Below, piece after piece: positions 40,681 to 51,296 of a stretch of 64,000 nt of DNA (positions are counted from its first letter, which is position 1; each line of letters opens with the position of its first letter). Where the stretch lies: positions 124,001 to 188,000 of the forward strand of contig NZ_JAKLJA010000010.1 of NCBI RefSeq assembly GCF_022213065.1, read 5' to 3'. This stretch comes from Paraburkholderia tagetis (lineage in GTDB: Bacteria; Pseudomonadota; Gammaproteobacteria; Burkholderiales; Burkholderiaceae). The notes under the pieces are model-generated. The model did not search any database. It was not told where the DNA came from and worked only from the letters and a program-made list of their open reading frames with translations. The position numbers and the translations under genes were made by a program.

Positions 40681-41031
40681 ATGAAGTCAGGTCGTTTATT
40701 CCGCCGCTCTTGTCCAGGACGGATGAGCCACGCGCCAGCGTTTGTCGGCGCGAGCGTCGTTCTGGCGATTGCGTTGACGAGCGCCGGCGCGCACGCGGGC
40801 GGGCAGCCATTGATTCTGGATACGCAGCGAGGAATCAGCGATGGCCAGCCGGGCATGGTGCTGCAAAACGCACCGCTTTCGTCTCAGCCGATGGTGCAGG
40901 CCCCGTCGTTGCCCACGCTGAATGGAACGGGCGCGGACGGCTCGCAGGTGCCGATCATCGTCGCGCCCTATGTGGAAGTGCCAGGTGGCGGAGGGCGGCC
41001 GCCGCGGCCGATGCCGAGGCCTTCGCCGTAA
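40681..41031 (+). CDS. Small exported hypothetical protein
   Basis: A 116-residue protein of unknown function. A hydrophobic segment (FVGASVVLAIALTSAGAHA, about residues 21-39) looks like a signal peptide with cleavage after AHA. The mature part is rich in Gly, Pro, Gln and Ser and ends PGGGGRPPRPMPRPSP, suggesting a disordered periplasmic or surface protein. The start is uncertain: a TTG at 40663 has GGAG five bases upstream, the ATG at 40681 follows a G run, and an internal ATG (residue 15, MSHAPAF) would give a shorter, more standard signal peptide. Confidence 0.55.
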   Translation: MKSGRLFRRSCPGRMSHAPAFVGASVVLAIALTSAGAHAGGQPLILDTQRGISDGQPGMVLQNAPLSSQPMVQAPSLPTLNGTGADGSQVPIIVAPYVEVPGGGGRPPRPMPRPSP

Positions 41032-41132
41032 CCTTCGCGGCAATCGCGGCAACAATACATGCCACCGCATAAAGGCGCCGCTTGCCGCGGCGCCGTCGCG
41101 CACCAGGCGCCGTCGCGTGGCCGAAGTGGATT

Positions 41133-41978
41133 TCAGTCGCCGCGCGATTCGATCTTGAACTGCGCGGCATCGTCCAGGCCGAGCGTCTTGACGAGCCACG
41201 GCATGGCTTCTTTGAGGGTCGCCACGAGCGTGTAGGGCGGATTCAGGATGAACATGCCGCTGCCATACAGGCCGAAGCCGTCTTCGGGCGGACGGCTGAC
41301 CGAGAGCGAGACGTGCAGCCAGTTCTTCTCCTGAAGGCGCTTCAACTGCTCGGGAAAGCGCTGCGACTCGGGCCGCGTGACCTGTGGATACCAGACCGCG
41401 TAAGTGCCAGTGGCAAAGCGCTTGAGCCCATCCTCCACACACGCGATGGTGCGTGCGTAGTCACGCTTGTCCTCGAATGACGGGTCGATCAGCACGAGCG
41501 CGCGGCGCGGCGGCGGGGGCAGCAGCGCCTTGATGCCGTCGAAGCCGTCGCCCGCATAGATCATCACGCGCCGGCCCGCATCGCGAAAACGGTGGCGCAG
41601 CACGTCGATCTCCGTGCTGTGCAGCTCGAATAGCCGCATGCGGTCCTGCTCGCGCATGAGCCGCCAGGCGAGATAGGGCGAGCCGGGATAGAAGCGCAAC
41701 TCGCCGTCGGGATTGAGCGCCGCGACTTCGTCGACGTAGTCGGCGAGCATCGCTGGCAGATCGGAGCGGCCCCAGAGCTTGCCGATGCCGGTGTCGAACT
41801 CGGCGTTCTTCGTGGCGTAGCCTTCACGCAGCGCATAGGCGCCTGCGCCCGCATGGGTGTCGATGTACCAGTACGCCTTGTCCTTCTTGCTGAGGTATTG
41901 CAGAAGTTGCACCACGACGGCGTGCTTGAGGACATCGGCGTGATTGCCGGCGTGGAAGGCGTGACGGTAACTCAGCAT
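41133..41978 (-). CDS. rlmJ: 23S rRNA (adenine2030-N6)-methyltransferase
   Basis: The 281-residue enzyme methylates A2030 of 23S rRNA. MLSYRHAFHAGNHADVLKH is the family N-terminus; YIDTHAGAGAYAL is the SAM site and LVLIDPSFEDKRDY carries the DPPY-like catalytic motif (here DPSF). The length matches E. coli RlmJ (280). The upstream 353 bases to the next gene contain a perfect hairpin at 42154-42183. Confidence 0.94.
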   Translation of the reverse strand: MLSYRHAFHAGNHADVLKHAVVVQLLQYLSKKDKAYWYIDTHAGAGAYALREGYATKNAEFDTGIGKLWGRSDLPAMLADYVDEVAALNPDGELRFYPGSPYLAWRLMREQDRMRLFELHSTEIDVLRHRFRDAGRRVMIYAGDGFDGIKALLPPPPRRALVLIDPSFEDKRDYARTIACVEDGLKRFATGTYAVWYPQVTRPESQRFPEQLKRLQEKNWLHVSLSVSRPPEDGFGLYGSGMFILNPPYTLVATLKEAMPWLVKTLGLDDAAQFKIESRGD

Positions 41979-42331
41979 GATGGGGCGGACGCGAGGTCGG
42001 TGGCAATCGGAAACGCGGGCAAGCGCGTGCGGACTTGCACGAGCGCATTGTGCGATTGCAGATGATACGAAAACGGCGGCGCGTGTGCTTGCTTGTACGT
42101 TTACCGGTACGTTTGCTCATACGTTCCGTTCGCACGCGCCGCGGATGAATCGCGCGGGCGGCCTGCTAATGCAGGCCGCCCGCCGGCGAGGCCGCGTATT
42201 GTACCGCCCCCGGCGTGGCGCCTGGTGCAGCGCCCGGTGCTTCGGCCCGATGCACCGACGATGCACCGCGCGATACCACCGATACACCAACACACCGGCA
42301 TAATCGCCATGCGGCGCAGCCGGCAGCCGCC
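41979..42331. other. Spacer rlmJ/aldo-keto reductase with a perfect 13-bp hairpin
   Basis: No gene seen in 353 bases. At 42154-42183 GCGGGCGGCCTGC and its exact complement flank TAAT. It has no T run on either side, so it may be a transcript 3'-end stabiliser or a factor-dependent terminator for the minus-strand reductase. Short imperfect repeats around GATGCACCG and GATACACC lie at 42248-42297. Confidence 0.5.
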
Positions 42332-43303
42332 TCAATCGTAGCTGTCGCCGACGATCGCCTCGATCTTTTCCTTCACCTCCGGCGTGATCTTCTGGGCCAC
42401 TTCGCGCGCCAGCATGTTTTCGCCGATCTGCTCAACGCGCGACGCGCCGGTAATCACCGTGCTCACCCGCGGATTCTTGAGAATCCACGCGAGCGCGAGC
42501 TGACCCACCGTGCAGCCCAGCTCCTTTGCGAAGTCCGCGAGCCTGCCGACGATATCGTTCTTGCCGGCATCCGTGACTTCCTTGCGCAGCCAGTCGTAGC
42601 CTTGCAATTGGGCGCGGCTGCCGGCGGGCATGCCACCGCGATACTTGCCCGTAAGTAGCCCCGAGGCCAGCGGGCTCCAGGTAGTGAGGCCGAGACCGAT
42701 GTCCTCGTAGAGCCGCCGATATTCGTCTTCCACGCGGCGGCGGTGGAACAGGTTGTACTGCGGCTGCTCCATGACGGGCTTGTGAAGGTGATGCCGTTCC
42801 GCGATTTCCCACGCGGCGCGAATTTCCTCGGCGCTCCACTCCGAGGTGCCCCAATAGAGCGCCTTGCCCCGCGCAATCATATCGCTCATGGCCCAGACGG
42901 TTTCCTCGACGGGCGTGTTCGGATCGGGACGATGGCAGAACACCAGGTCGACGTAGTCGAGCTGCAGCCGCTTGAGCGAGCCGTCGATGGCGTTCATGAG
43001 GTACTTGCGGTTGAGCGTATGGTACTGGTTGGGCGCCTCGTTCAAGCCCCAGAAGAACTTGGTGGACACCACATAGCTCACGCGCGGCCAGGCGAGCTCC
43101 TTGAGCGCCTGGCCCATGATCTCCTCCGACTTGCCGCCCGCGTAGGCTTCAGCATTGTCGAAGAAGTTGACGCCCGCGTCGCGCGCGGCGGCAAGCGATT
43201 CGCGCGCGAGATTGCGATCGACCTGATTGCCATAGGTGACCCACGAGCCGATGGACAGTTCGCTGACTTGCAGACCCGAGCGGCCCAGTCGCCGATAGTT
43301 CAT
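42332..43303 (-). CDS. Aldo/keto reductase, potassium-channel beta-subunit type
   Basis: The 323-residue NADPH-dependent TIM-barrel reductase has the tetrad landmarks: [14 protein letters not shown] (Asp and Tyr), VVSTKFFWG (Lys) and DLVFCHRPD (His). [25 protein letters not shown] and the C-terminal cofactor site [14 protein letters not shown] are typical of the KCNAB-like subfamily (E. coli YghZ-like). Physiological substrates are unknown; small aldehydes such as methylglyoxal are plausible. It is a single minus-strand unit, divergent from bdh. Confidence 0.9.
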   Translation of the reverse strand: MNYRRLGRSGLQVSELSIGSWVTYGNQVDRNLARESLAAARDAGVNFFDNAEAYAGGKSEEIMGQALKELAWPRVSYVVSTKFFWGLNEAPNQYHTLNRKYLMNAIDGSLKRLQLDYVDLVFCHRPDPNTPVEETVWAMSDMIARGKALYWGTSEWSAEEIRAAWEIAERHHLHKPVMEQPQYNLFHRRRVEDEYRRLYEDIGLGLTTWSPLASGLLTGKYRGGMPAGSRAQLQGYDWLRKEVTDAGKNDIVGRLADFAKELGCTVGQLALAWILKNPRVSTVITGASRVEQIGENMLAREVAQKITPEVKEKIEAIVGDSYD

Positions 43304-43568
43304 GAACGCCTCCTTGTAGAGCGGCCAAACTTAGCATGATCCGCGCGCGTGTGCCGAGCACTCGCGGCATGGCACGAGCGGCCGACAAGCGGGTTGGGCA
43401 GCATGCGCCGGTGCACTGCGGCAAACGCGTGGCGAGGCATGGCAAGTGCATGGAAAGTGCATGGCAAGGGCGCACGGCGCTGCCCGGCTCGATGTGCGCG
43501 GCGCACGGCTTCATGCACAATAGCGCGGTTGGCCGCGGCGCAACATCCGACCGAATGGCGTAGGCAAT
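43304..43568. repeat. Spacer with 11-base tandem repeats
   Basis: Upstream of the reductase. Three 11-base units (GCATGGCAAGT, GCATGGAAAGT, GCATGGCAAGG) lie in tandem at 43437-43469, preceded by a degenerate fourth (GCGTGGCGAG). No gene supported in this stretch. Confidence 0.7.
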
Positions 43569-43620
43569 GTCTTAATCCTGGGTTTTAAGCCCGAGTCTTA
43601 AGCTCGAGTCTTAAGCTATT
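43569..43620 (+). repeat. Four tandem 13-base repeats upstream of bdh
   Basis: Units GTCTTAATCCTGG, GTTTTAAGCCCGA, GTCTTAAGCTCGA and GTCTTAAGCTATT follow without gaps, placing TTAA at 43572, 43585, 43598 and 43611. The inner units are best conserved. The array ends nine bases before a possible -35. Confidence 0.85.
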
Positions 43621-43628
43621 CGACAGAT

Positions 43629-43657
43629 TTGACGGCGTGTGCGCGTCGAGGTCTCAT
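43629..43657 (+). promoter_or_regulatory. Possible bdh promoter
   Basis: TTGACG (43629-43634) and TCTCAT (43652-43657) are 17 bases apart. The -10 is weak. It lies between the 13-base repeat array and the bdh ribosome site GGAGGT. Confidence 0.4.
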
Positions 43658-43682
43658 TCCGTCTACTACCTGGAGGTGCTCG

Positions 43683-44486
43683 ATGTCGTCTCTCACTCTG
43701 AACACGAAGCTCGATGGCAAGGTCGCAGTCGTTACCGGCGCGGCCAGCGGCATCGGCAAGCAGATCGCGCTCACGCTCGCGCAGGCGGGCGCGGCGGTCG
43801 CCATCGCCGACCTCAACCAGAGCGGCGCCGACGCCGTGGCCGCGGAGATCAAGGGCGCGGGCGGCAAGGCTATCGGCGTGGCCATGGACGTCACCAGCGA
43901 AGAAGCCGTGAACCAGGGCATCGACCGTGTGGCGGCCGAGCTTGGCCCGGTCGACATCCTCGTCTCGAACGCCGGCATCCAGATCGTGAACCCGATCGAA
44001 AATTACGCGTTCTCCGACTGGAAAAAGATGCAGGCCATCCACGTGGACGGCGCATTCCTCACCACCAAGGCGGTCCTCAAGCACATGTACAAGGACGATC
44101 GCGGCGGCGTCGTGATCTATATGGGTTCGGTGCACTCGCACGAAGCTTCGCCACTCAAGTCGGCTTACGTCGCGGCCAAGCATGCGCTGCTGGGCCTCGC
44201 GCGCGTGCTCGCCAAGGAAGGCGGCAAGCACAACGTGCGCTCGCACGTGGTCTGCCCCGGCTTCGTGCGCACGCCGCTGGTTGAAAAGCAGATTCCCGAG
44301 CAGGCGAAGGAGCTGGGCATCTCCGAGGAAGAAGTGGTCAAGCGCGTGATGCTGGGCGGCACCGTGGACGGCATCTTCACGACGGTCGAAGACGTGGCGC
44401 AGACGGTGCTGTTCCTCTCGGCGTTCCCGAGCGCGGCCTTCACCGGCCAGTCGTTCGTGGTGAGCCACGGCTGGTTCATGCAATAA
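43683..44486 (+). CDS. bdhA: 3-hydroxybutyrate dehydrogenase (SDR family)
   Basis: The 267-residue classical short-chain dehydrogenase has [13 protein letters not shown] (NAD site), [13 protein letters not shown] and the Ser-Tyr-Lys triad in [24 protein letters not shown]. The overall pattern, with [29 protein letters not shown] and the [10 protein letters not shown] end, fits D-3-hydroxybutyrate dehydrogenase, which interconverts 3-hydroxybutyrate and acetoacetate in polyhydroxybutyrate turnover. GGAGGT upstream supports the ATG at 43683 over the longer frame. The patatin gene follows 15 bases later. Confidence 0.88.
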   Translation: MSSLTLNTKLDGKVAVVTGAASGIGKQIALTLAQAGAAVAIADLNQSGADAVAAEIKGAGGKAIGVAMDVTSEEAVNQGIDRVAAELGPVDILVSNAGIQIVNPIENYAFSDWKKMQAIHVDGAFLTTKAVLKHMYKDDRGGVVIYMGSVHSHEASPLKSAYVAAKHALLGLARVLAKEGGKHNVRSHVVCPGFVRTPLVEKQIPEQAKELGISEEEVVKRVMLGGTVDGIFTTVEDVAQTVLFLSAFPSAAFTGQSFVVSHGWFMQ

Positions 44487-44501
44487 CGCGGAGAGCCGGC
44501 C

Positions 44502-45914
44502 ATGGCGCAACGCAAGAAAGGGCAGGTCGAATCGAGCGCGGTCGGCGCAGAGGCGGGCTCGCGCACCGGCGCCGGGCTGCAGCAGTCCGATGCACAGCCT
44601 GGCATGCAGTCTGACGCGCGTTACAACGCGCAATCCGATGCACGGCCTGGCTCGCCGCCGGGCGCGAAGCCGGCTGCGCGGCCAGCCTCGCAATCAGCCG
44701 CGCAGCACACCCCCCGCGCCCAGCCGTTCGTCACGAGCTGCGCGAGCGAGTCCATGCAGTGGGAGACCATCGCGCTTACGCTGCAGGGCGGCGGCGCGCT
44801 GGGCGCCTACCAGGCGGGCGTCTATGAAGGCTTGTTCGAAGCCGGCATCGCGCCCAACTGGATCGCCGGCATCTCGATCGGCGCGCTCAACACGGCGCTG
44901 ATCGCGGGCAATGCGCCCGAGCATCGCGTGGCGCGCCTGCGCGAGTTCTGGGAGACGATCTGCCAGCCTGCCTTCACGCCGCCATTGCCGGCCTTCATCG
45001 AGCACGCCCTGTTCAACTCCGGCGACGCCATTCGCAAGACCTTCACGGCGATGCAGGCGGCGAGCGCGCTGGTCGAAGGCCAGAAGGGCTTCTTCGTGCC
45101 GCGCGTTCCGCCGCCGCTGCCGCAGGCGTCCGGGCATCCGGAGACGGCGAGCTACTACGACACGAAACCGCTCAAGGCCACGCTCGAGCGCTTGTGCGAT
45201 TTCGATCGCATCAATTCGGGCGAGATTCGCGTGTCGCTCGGCGCCGTGAACGTGGGCACCGGCAATTTCGCCTATTTCGACAACACCACCACGAAGCTGC
45301 GGCCCGAGCATTTCATCGCCTCGGGGGCACTGCCGCCGGGTTTTGCGGCGGTGGAAATCGACGGCGAGTACTACTGGGACGGCGGGCTGATGTCGAATAC
45401 GCCGCTCTACGAGGTGATTCAGACTTCGCCTCGGCGTGACACGCTCGCGTTCCAGGTGGACCTCTGGAGCGCGCTTGGACCGGTGCCCGACAACATCACC
45501 GACGTCCAGGGCCGCGTGAAGGACATTCAGTATTCGAGCCGCACGCGTCTCGTTACCGACATGCTTCAGCGCTCGCAGCGTTACCGGCACGTGTTGCGCG
45601 AGGTGCTGGATCGCGTGGCACCCGAGCATCGGGAGGACAAGTGGGTCAAGCTGGCTGACGAGCTCTCGTGCTCGAAAAAGTACAACGTGATCCACCTGAT
45701 CTACCGGCAGAAGGAGTACGAGGGTCACTTCAAGGACTTCCAGTTCGGCATCTCGACGATGCGCGAACATTGGGCGAGCGGCTTGCATGACATTCGCGCG
45801 TCGCTCGCGCAGCCGGGCTGGCTCGACAAGCCCGACAATGACTCCGGCTTCGTCACGCATGACATCCATCGTGACAGCCGTGGACACGGCAACGACGGGG
45901 AGCATAGCGCCTAG
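44502..45914 (+). CDS. Patatin-like phospholipase (DUF3734)
   Basis: The 470-residue protein has an unconserved, repetitive N-terminus of about 85 residues (Gln/Ser/Asp/Ala/Pro with recurring QSDA), then the patatin catalytic domain: oxyanion loop LQGGGALGAYQAG, nucleophile elbow GISIGA and the aspartate in YYWDGGLMSNTP. The C-terminal third is the DUF3734 region (KEYEGHFKDFQFGISTMREHW). In Burkholderiaceae such proteins are often paired with 3-hydroxybutyrate dehydrogenase, as here, suggesting a link to polyhydroxybutyrate or lipid mobilisation, which is inference. Confidence 0.88.
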   Translation: MAQRKKGQVESSAVGAEAGSRTGAGLQQSDAQPGMQSDARYNAQSDARPGSPPGAKPAARPASQSAAQHTPRAQPFVTSCASESMQWETIALTLQGGGALGAYQAGVYEGLFEAGIAPNWIAGISIGALNTALIAGNAPEHRVARLREFWETICQPAFTPPLPAFIEHALFNSGDAIRKTFTAMQAASALVEGQKGFFVPRVPPPLPQASGHPETASYYDTKPLKATLERLCDFDRINSGEIRVSLGAVNVGTGNFAYFDNTTTKLRPEHFIASGALPPGFAAVEIDGEYYWDGGLMSNTPLYEVIQTSPRRDTLAFQVDLWSALGPVPDNITDVQGRVKDIQYSSRTRLVTDMLQRSQRYRHVLREVLDRVAPEHREDKWVKLADELSCSKKYNVIHLIYRQKEYEGHFKDFQFGISTMREHWASGLHDIRASLAQPGWLDKPDNDSGFVTHDIHRDSRGHGNDGEHSA

Positions 45915-46003
45915 CGCAGCGCATAGTACCTGGCACCTGGCGACGTCTGGCGGGCATCGGCGTGCGATCGTTGCGCGGCAAGCGCGCTGCGCCTGGAAAA
46001 ACA

Positions 46004-46037
46004 AAAAGCGTCCGCTCTTTCGAGCGGACGCTTTTTT
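46004..46037. terminator. Bidirectional terminator between patatin gene and tyrB
   Basis: AAAAAGCGTCCGCTC pairs with GAGCGGACGCTTTTT around a TTTC loop, with flanking A and T runs. It serves the plus-strand patatin gene and the minus-strand aminotransferase. Confidence 0.92.
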
Positions 46038-46103
46038 TCGTGCTTCTTTTGCGGCAGAACGGCGCGCCGTCTTGCGGCAGCGCGCTCCGCTAGCGAAGAC
46101 GCA

Positions 46104-47303
46104 TTACTTCAGCACTTGCGCCACAGCGGTAGCCACGGCGTCGAGATTGCGCGTGTTCAGCGCGGCCACGCAGATACGGCCCGTGCCCACGGCGTAGATG
46201 CCGAACTCTTCGCGCAGGCGGTCGACTTGCGCTGCGGTCAGGCCCGAGTACGAGAACATGCCGCGCTGCACGTTGATGAAGTTGAAGTCGCGGTCCACGC
46301 CCGCCGCCGTGAGACGCTCGACGAGGCCCGTGCGCATCGCGCGGATGCGGTTGCGCATTTCGCCAAGCTCGGTTTCCCACATCGCGCGCAGCTCGGTCGA
46401 GCCGAGGACGGCTGCGACCACCGAGCCGCCGTGCGTCGGCGGGTTCGAGTAGTTCGTGCGGATCACGCGCTTGAGTTGCGAGAGCACGCGCGCCGACTCT
46501 TCCTTGCTGCTCGTGAGGATCGACAGCGCGCCCACGCGCTCGCCGTACAGCGAGAACGACTTCGAGAACGACGACGAAACAAACACGTTGAGTTCCGAAG
46601 CGGCGAAGAGGCGCACGACTTCGCCGTCTTCCGCGATGCCGTCGCCGAAGCCCTGGTAGGCGATATCGAGGAACGGCACCAGGCCTCGTGCCTTAACGGT
46701 TTCGATCACCTGCTTCCACTGGTCGATGGTGAGGTCCACGCCAGTCGGGTTGTGGCAGCACGCGTGCAGCACGATGACGGTGCCCGCAGCGTAGCTGCTC
46801 AGCGCCGAAAGCATGCCTTCGAAGTTCACGCCGTTGGTTTGCGCGTCGTAGTACGGGTAGGCGACCACTTCGAAGCCTGCGCTTTCGAAGAGCGCACGGT
46901 GGTTTTCCCAGCTCGGATCGCTGATCGCGACTTTGGCGTTCGGGTTCACGCGCTTCAAGAAGTCGGCGCCGATTTTCAGCGCGCCCGTGCCGCCCAACGC
47001 CTGCGCCGTGACGACGCGGCCCGCTGCGATCAGCGGCGAGTCGTTGCCGAGCAGCAGCTTCTGCACAGCGGCGTCATAGGCGGCGAGGCCTTCGATGGGC
47101 AGGTAGCCGCGCGGCAGGCCGGCTTCGACGCGGGCCTTTTCCGCCTCGCGCACGGCGCGCAGCAGCGGAATCTTGCCTTCCTCGTTGGTGTACACGCCCA
47201 CGCCGAGGTTCACCTTGGTCGCGCGCGTGTCGGCGTTATAGGCTTCGTTCAGACCCAGGATCGGGTCGCGAGGGGCGAGTTCGACAGCGGAAAAGAGGGA
47301 CAT
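46104..47303 (-). CDS. tyrB: Aromatic amino acid / aspartate aminotransferase
   Basis: The 399-residue class I PLP aminotransferase has the PLP lysine in SSSFSKSFSLYGERVG, the N-terminal MSLFSAVELAPRDPILGLNEAYN typical of AspC/TyrB, the substrate-site HACCHNPTGVDLT and the C-terminal arginine in GTGRICVAALN. It interconverts amino acids and 2-oxoacids with 2-oxoglutarate. AspC and TyrB cannot be separated with certainty by eye. The start at 47303 matches homologues; the 44-codon extension upstream is unconserved. It is divergent from uvrB. Confidence 0.92.
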   Translation of the reverse strand: MSLFSAVELAPRDPILGLNEAYNADTRATKVNLGVGVYTNEEGKIPLLRAVREAEKARVEAGLPRGYLPIEGLAAYDAAVQKLLLGNDSPLIAAGRVVTAQALGGTGALKIGADFLKRVNPNAKVAISDPSWENHRALFESAGFEVVAYPYYDAQTNGVNFEGMLSALSSYAAGTVIVLHACCHNPTGVDLTIDQWKQVIETVKARGLVPFLDIAYQGFGDGIAEDGEVVRLFAASELNVFVSSSFSKSFSLYGERVGALSILTSSKEESARVLSQLKRVIRTNYSNPPTHGGSVVAAVLGSTELRAMWETELGEMRNRIRAMRTGLVERLTAAGVDRDFNFINVQRGMFSYSGLTAAQVDRLREEFGIYAVGTGRICVAALNTRNLDAVATAVAQVLK

Positions 47304-47729
47304 GATGATTCGGCAAAAGTGAGTGAGAAGCTCGGTGGGCCGCGCGCCGCGGGTAGTTCCAGGTTGCTTCAGGGTTGCTTCGATGCTCCTGGCATACGCC
47401 GCCCCATCGGGCATTGGCGCCGGGCAGCCGGCCACGCAGCTCGCTATTGTAACGAATCCTCAGGCCGGTTTTTCGCCGACTGCGACGCCAACGGGGCCAT
47501 TTTTGCGGCACGAACGGACGATTCCGGCCGGATGGCCTCGCGGTGCGCGGTCTTCCGTGCGCCCTGCGCGCATTGCCCGCGCATCGTCTGTGCACCGCGC
47601 GACCCTTGCAGCACCGGCCGCTCGCCCCATCTACGATAGAAGCCCGCCAGGGTCTGCCCAGGCTTGCCCATCGGCAAGATTCGGCAAAACGCTAAAATAG
47701 TTTTTTGCTCCGCGCACAGGATGTCACCC
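47304..47729. other. Divergent spacer tyrB/uvrB
   Basis: 426 bases with no gene. TAAAAT at 47693-47698 is the only reasonable -10 toward uvrB and lacks a well-placed -35. I looked for a CTGT-N8-ACAG LexA site here and did not find one, although uvrB is SOS-controlled in E. coli. Confidence 0.5.
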
Positions 47730-49811
<2,082 letters not shown>

Positions 49812-49882
49812 GCCGCGGCTGGTCCGGCTTGGCCTGAGCCTCGTTGGGGTAGTGGCAAGGCCACACCAAGGTGGCAAGCATG

Positions 49883-49922
49883 AAAGGGCGCATGCGCATG
49901 GATTTGCGCTTGCGCCTTTTTT
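49883..49922 (+). terminator. Terminator after uvrB
   Basis: AAAGGGCGCATGCGCA and TGCGCTTGCGCCTTT form a stem with one mismatch and one bulge, followed by a T run. It lies about 70 bases past uvrB. Confidence 0.65.
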
Positions 49923-50112
49923 GCGCGTGCGCCTGGTCGCGCCGGCCGTTCGCGTGTGTTTCAGTGCGCGCCGGTAATGAAAATGCAAATAGAGACTGCG
50001 GCCTGCCGTAAGCAAGCGTTAATGAAACGTTGATAAAACCCTGTTGCAGTGAGGCTTTCCGCGCGTGGCGCTTTGTTCCGGGCCAATATCGGTGTTAAAC
50101 TCCAAAATTATT
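49923..50112. other. Spacer between uvrB terminator and ftrA Fur box
   Basis: No gene or repeat seen. The stretch becomes AT-richer toward the Fur-like site, as expected for a promoter region, but I cannot fix the -35 and -10 with confidence. Confidence 0.4.
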
Positions 50113-50131
50113 GAGAATTGTTCGCATTATC
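50113..50131 (+). promoter_or_regulatory. Fur-like box upstream of ftrA
   Basis: GAGAATTGTTCGCATTATC matches 13 of 19 positions of the Fur consensus, including ends GA and CATTATC. It is 65 bases before the ftrA ATG. Iron repression is inferred. Confidence 0.7.
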
Positions 50132-50196
50132 GTTATTACGTAGATGTGCCGGGCATCTCGATTGTCATACCACTCATAAGAACACCAGGAGTTTCG

Positions 50197-50745
50197 ATGC
50201 GGATCCATTCTCTCTTGCGCGGCACTGTCGTCATGGCGGCCGCGAGCGCGGCGTTCGCGGCCCAGGCGGCCGAATACCCGATCGGTAAGCAGCAAATCCA
50301 GGGCGGTATGGAAATCGGCGCGGTCTATCTGCAGCCGATCACGATGGAGCCGGAGGGCATGATGCGCAAGGCGGCGGATTCCGATATCCATCTGGAGTCG
50401 GACATCCACGCGGTCAAGAACAACCCGACGGGCTTCGCTGAAGGCGACTGGATGCCGTATCTGCAAGTTCACTACGAGCTGACCAAGCCGGGTTCGAGCT
50501 ACGTGCAAAAGGGCGACCTGATGCCGATGGTCGCGAACGACGGCCCGCACTATGGCGATAACGTCAAGCTGGCCGGCCCGGGCAAATATCACCTGAAGCT
50601 GGTTGTCGACGCGCCGATGCAGACGGGCCACATGGCGTTCGGCCGTCACGTCGACAAGGAAACGGGCGTGGGCCCGTGGTTCAAGCCCATCACGCTCGAA
50701 TACGATTTCCCGTTCGCGGGCATCGGCAAGAAGGGCGGCTACTAA
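50197..50745 (+). CDS. ftrA: Periplasmic iron-binding protein of the P19/Tpd family
   Basis: The 182-residue protein has a signal peptide (cleavage after AAFAAQA, about 25) and the P19/Tpd fold: EYPIGKQQIQGGMEIGAVYLQPI, DIHLESDIHA, YLQVHYEL, NDGPHYGDNVKL and QTGHMAFGRHVDKETGVGPW. The conserved histidines and methionine bind metal in Campylobacter P19. It is the first gene of a four-gene FtrABCD-type ferrous/ferric uptake operon known from Bordetella and Burkholderia. AGGAG precedes the ATG. Confidence 0.9.
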   Translation: MRIHSLLRGTVVMAAASAAFAAQAAEYPIGKQQIQGGMEIGAVYLQPITMEPEGMMRKAADSDIHLESDIHAVKNNPTGFAEGDWMPYLQVHYELTKPGSSYVQKGDLMPMVANDGPHYGDNVKLAGPGKYHLKLVVDAPMQTGHMAFGRHVDKETGVGPWFKPITLEYDFPFAGIGKKGGY

Positions 50746-50814
50746 AGCACGCGAATCTCTCGCACCGGGAAGCCGCGCAAGCGGCAGGCAGGACACAAGG
50801 AGCAGGTAAGACCG

Positions 50815-51168
50815 ATGACTGGAATCCGGAAGTTTGCGGCGCTCGCGCTGTGCGCGTCTTTTGCAGCCTCGCTGGCGGGCGTGGCCAATGTGGCGCACGC
50901 AGAGGATCTGCCGACGTTCAAGCTGGAAATGACCGACGGCAAGCTCAACCCCGCGCGCATCGAGGTGCCGGCGGGCAAGCGCATCAAGATCGAGGTGCGC
51001 AACACGGGCAAGGGCGCGGCGGAGTTCGAAAGCGTCCAGTTGCGCAAGGAAAAGGTGCTGGCGCCGGGTGCAGACTCGTTCGTCGTGATCGCGCCGCTGG
51101 ATCCGGGCGAGTACAAGTTTTTCGACGATTTCCATCAGCAGGCGCAGGGCGTGATTGTTGCCAGGTGA
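50815..51168 (+). CDS. ftrB: Periplasmic cupredoxin-like protein FtrB
   Basis: The 117-residue protein has a signal peptide (to about AHAEDLP, residue 29) and an EfeO-type cupredoxin_1 domain: FKLEMTDGKLNPARIEVPAGKRIKIEVRNTG, EFESVQLRKEKVLAPG, and EYKFFDDFHQQAQG. In FtrABCD and EfeUOB systems this domain is thought to oxidise or hand over iron before transport. It sits between the P19-like protein and the FTR1 permease. Confidence 0.88.
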   Translation: MTGIRKFAALALCASFAASLAGVANVAHAEDLPTFKLEMTDGKLNPARIEVPAGKRIKIEVRNTGKGAAEFESVQLRKEKVLAPGADSFVVIAPLDPGEYKFFDDFHQQAQGVIVAR

Positions 51169-51296
51169 TTGTCGAAGGATGTCGGTGCCAAATGATCGGC
51201 GCCAGATGATTGGCGTCGAATGAGCATTGCACGTGGCGAGAAGTCGCGAAGCAGGGAACGTGGCCGGCGCGTGAGCCGGCGGCAGGAGGTATGTCA

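Noticed and set aside
43437..43620. CRISPR-like array
   Set aside because: The units are 11 and 13 bases, contiguous and without spacers, and no cas genes are present.
47304..47729. LexA box for uvrB
   Set aside because: No CTGT-N8-ACAG or close variant was found in the spacer, unlike at imuA.
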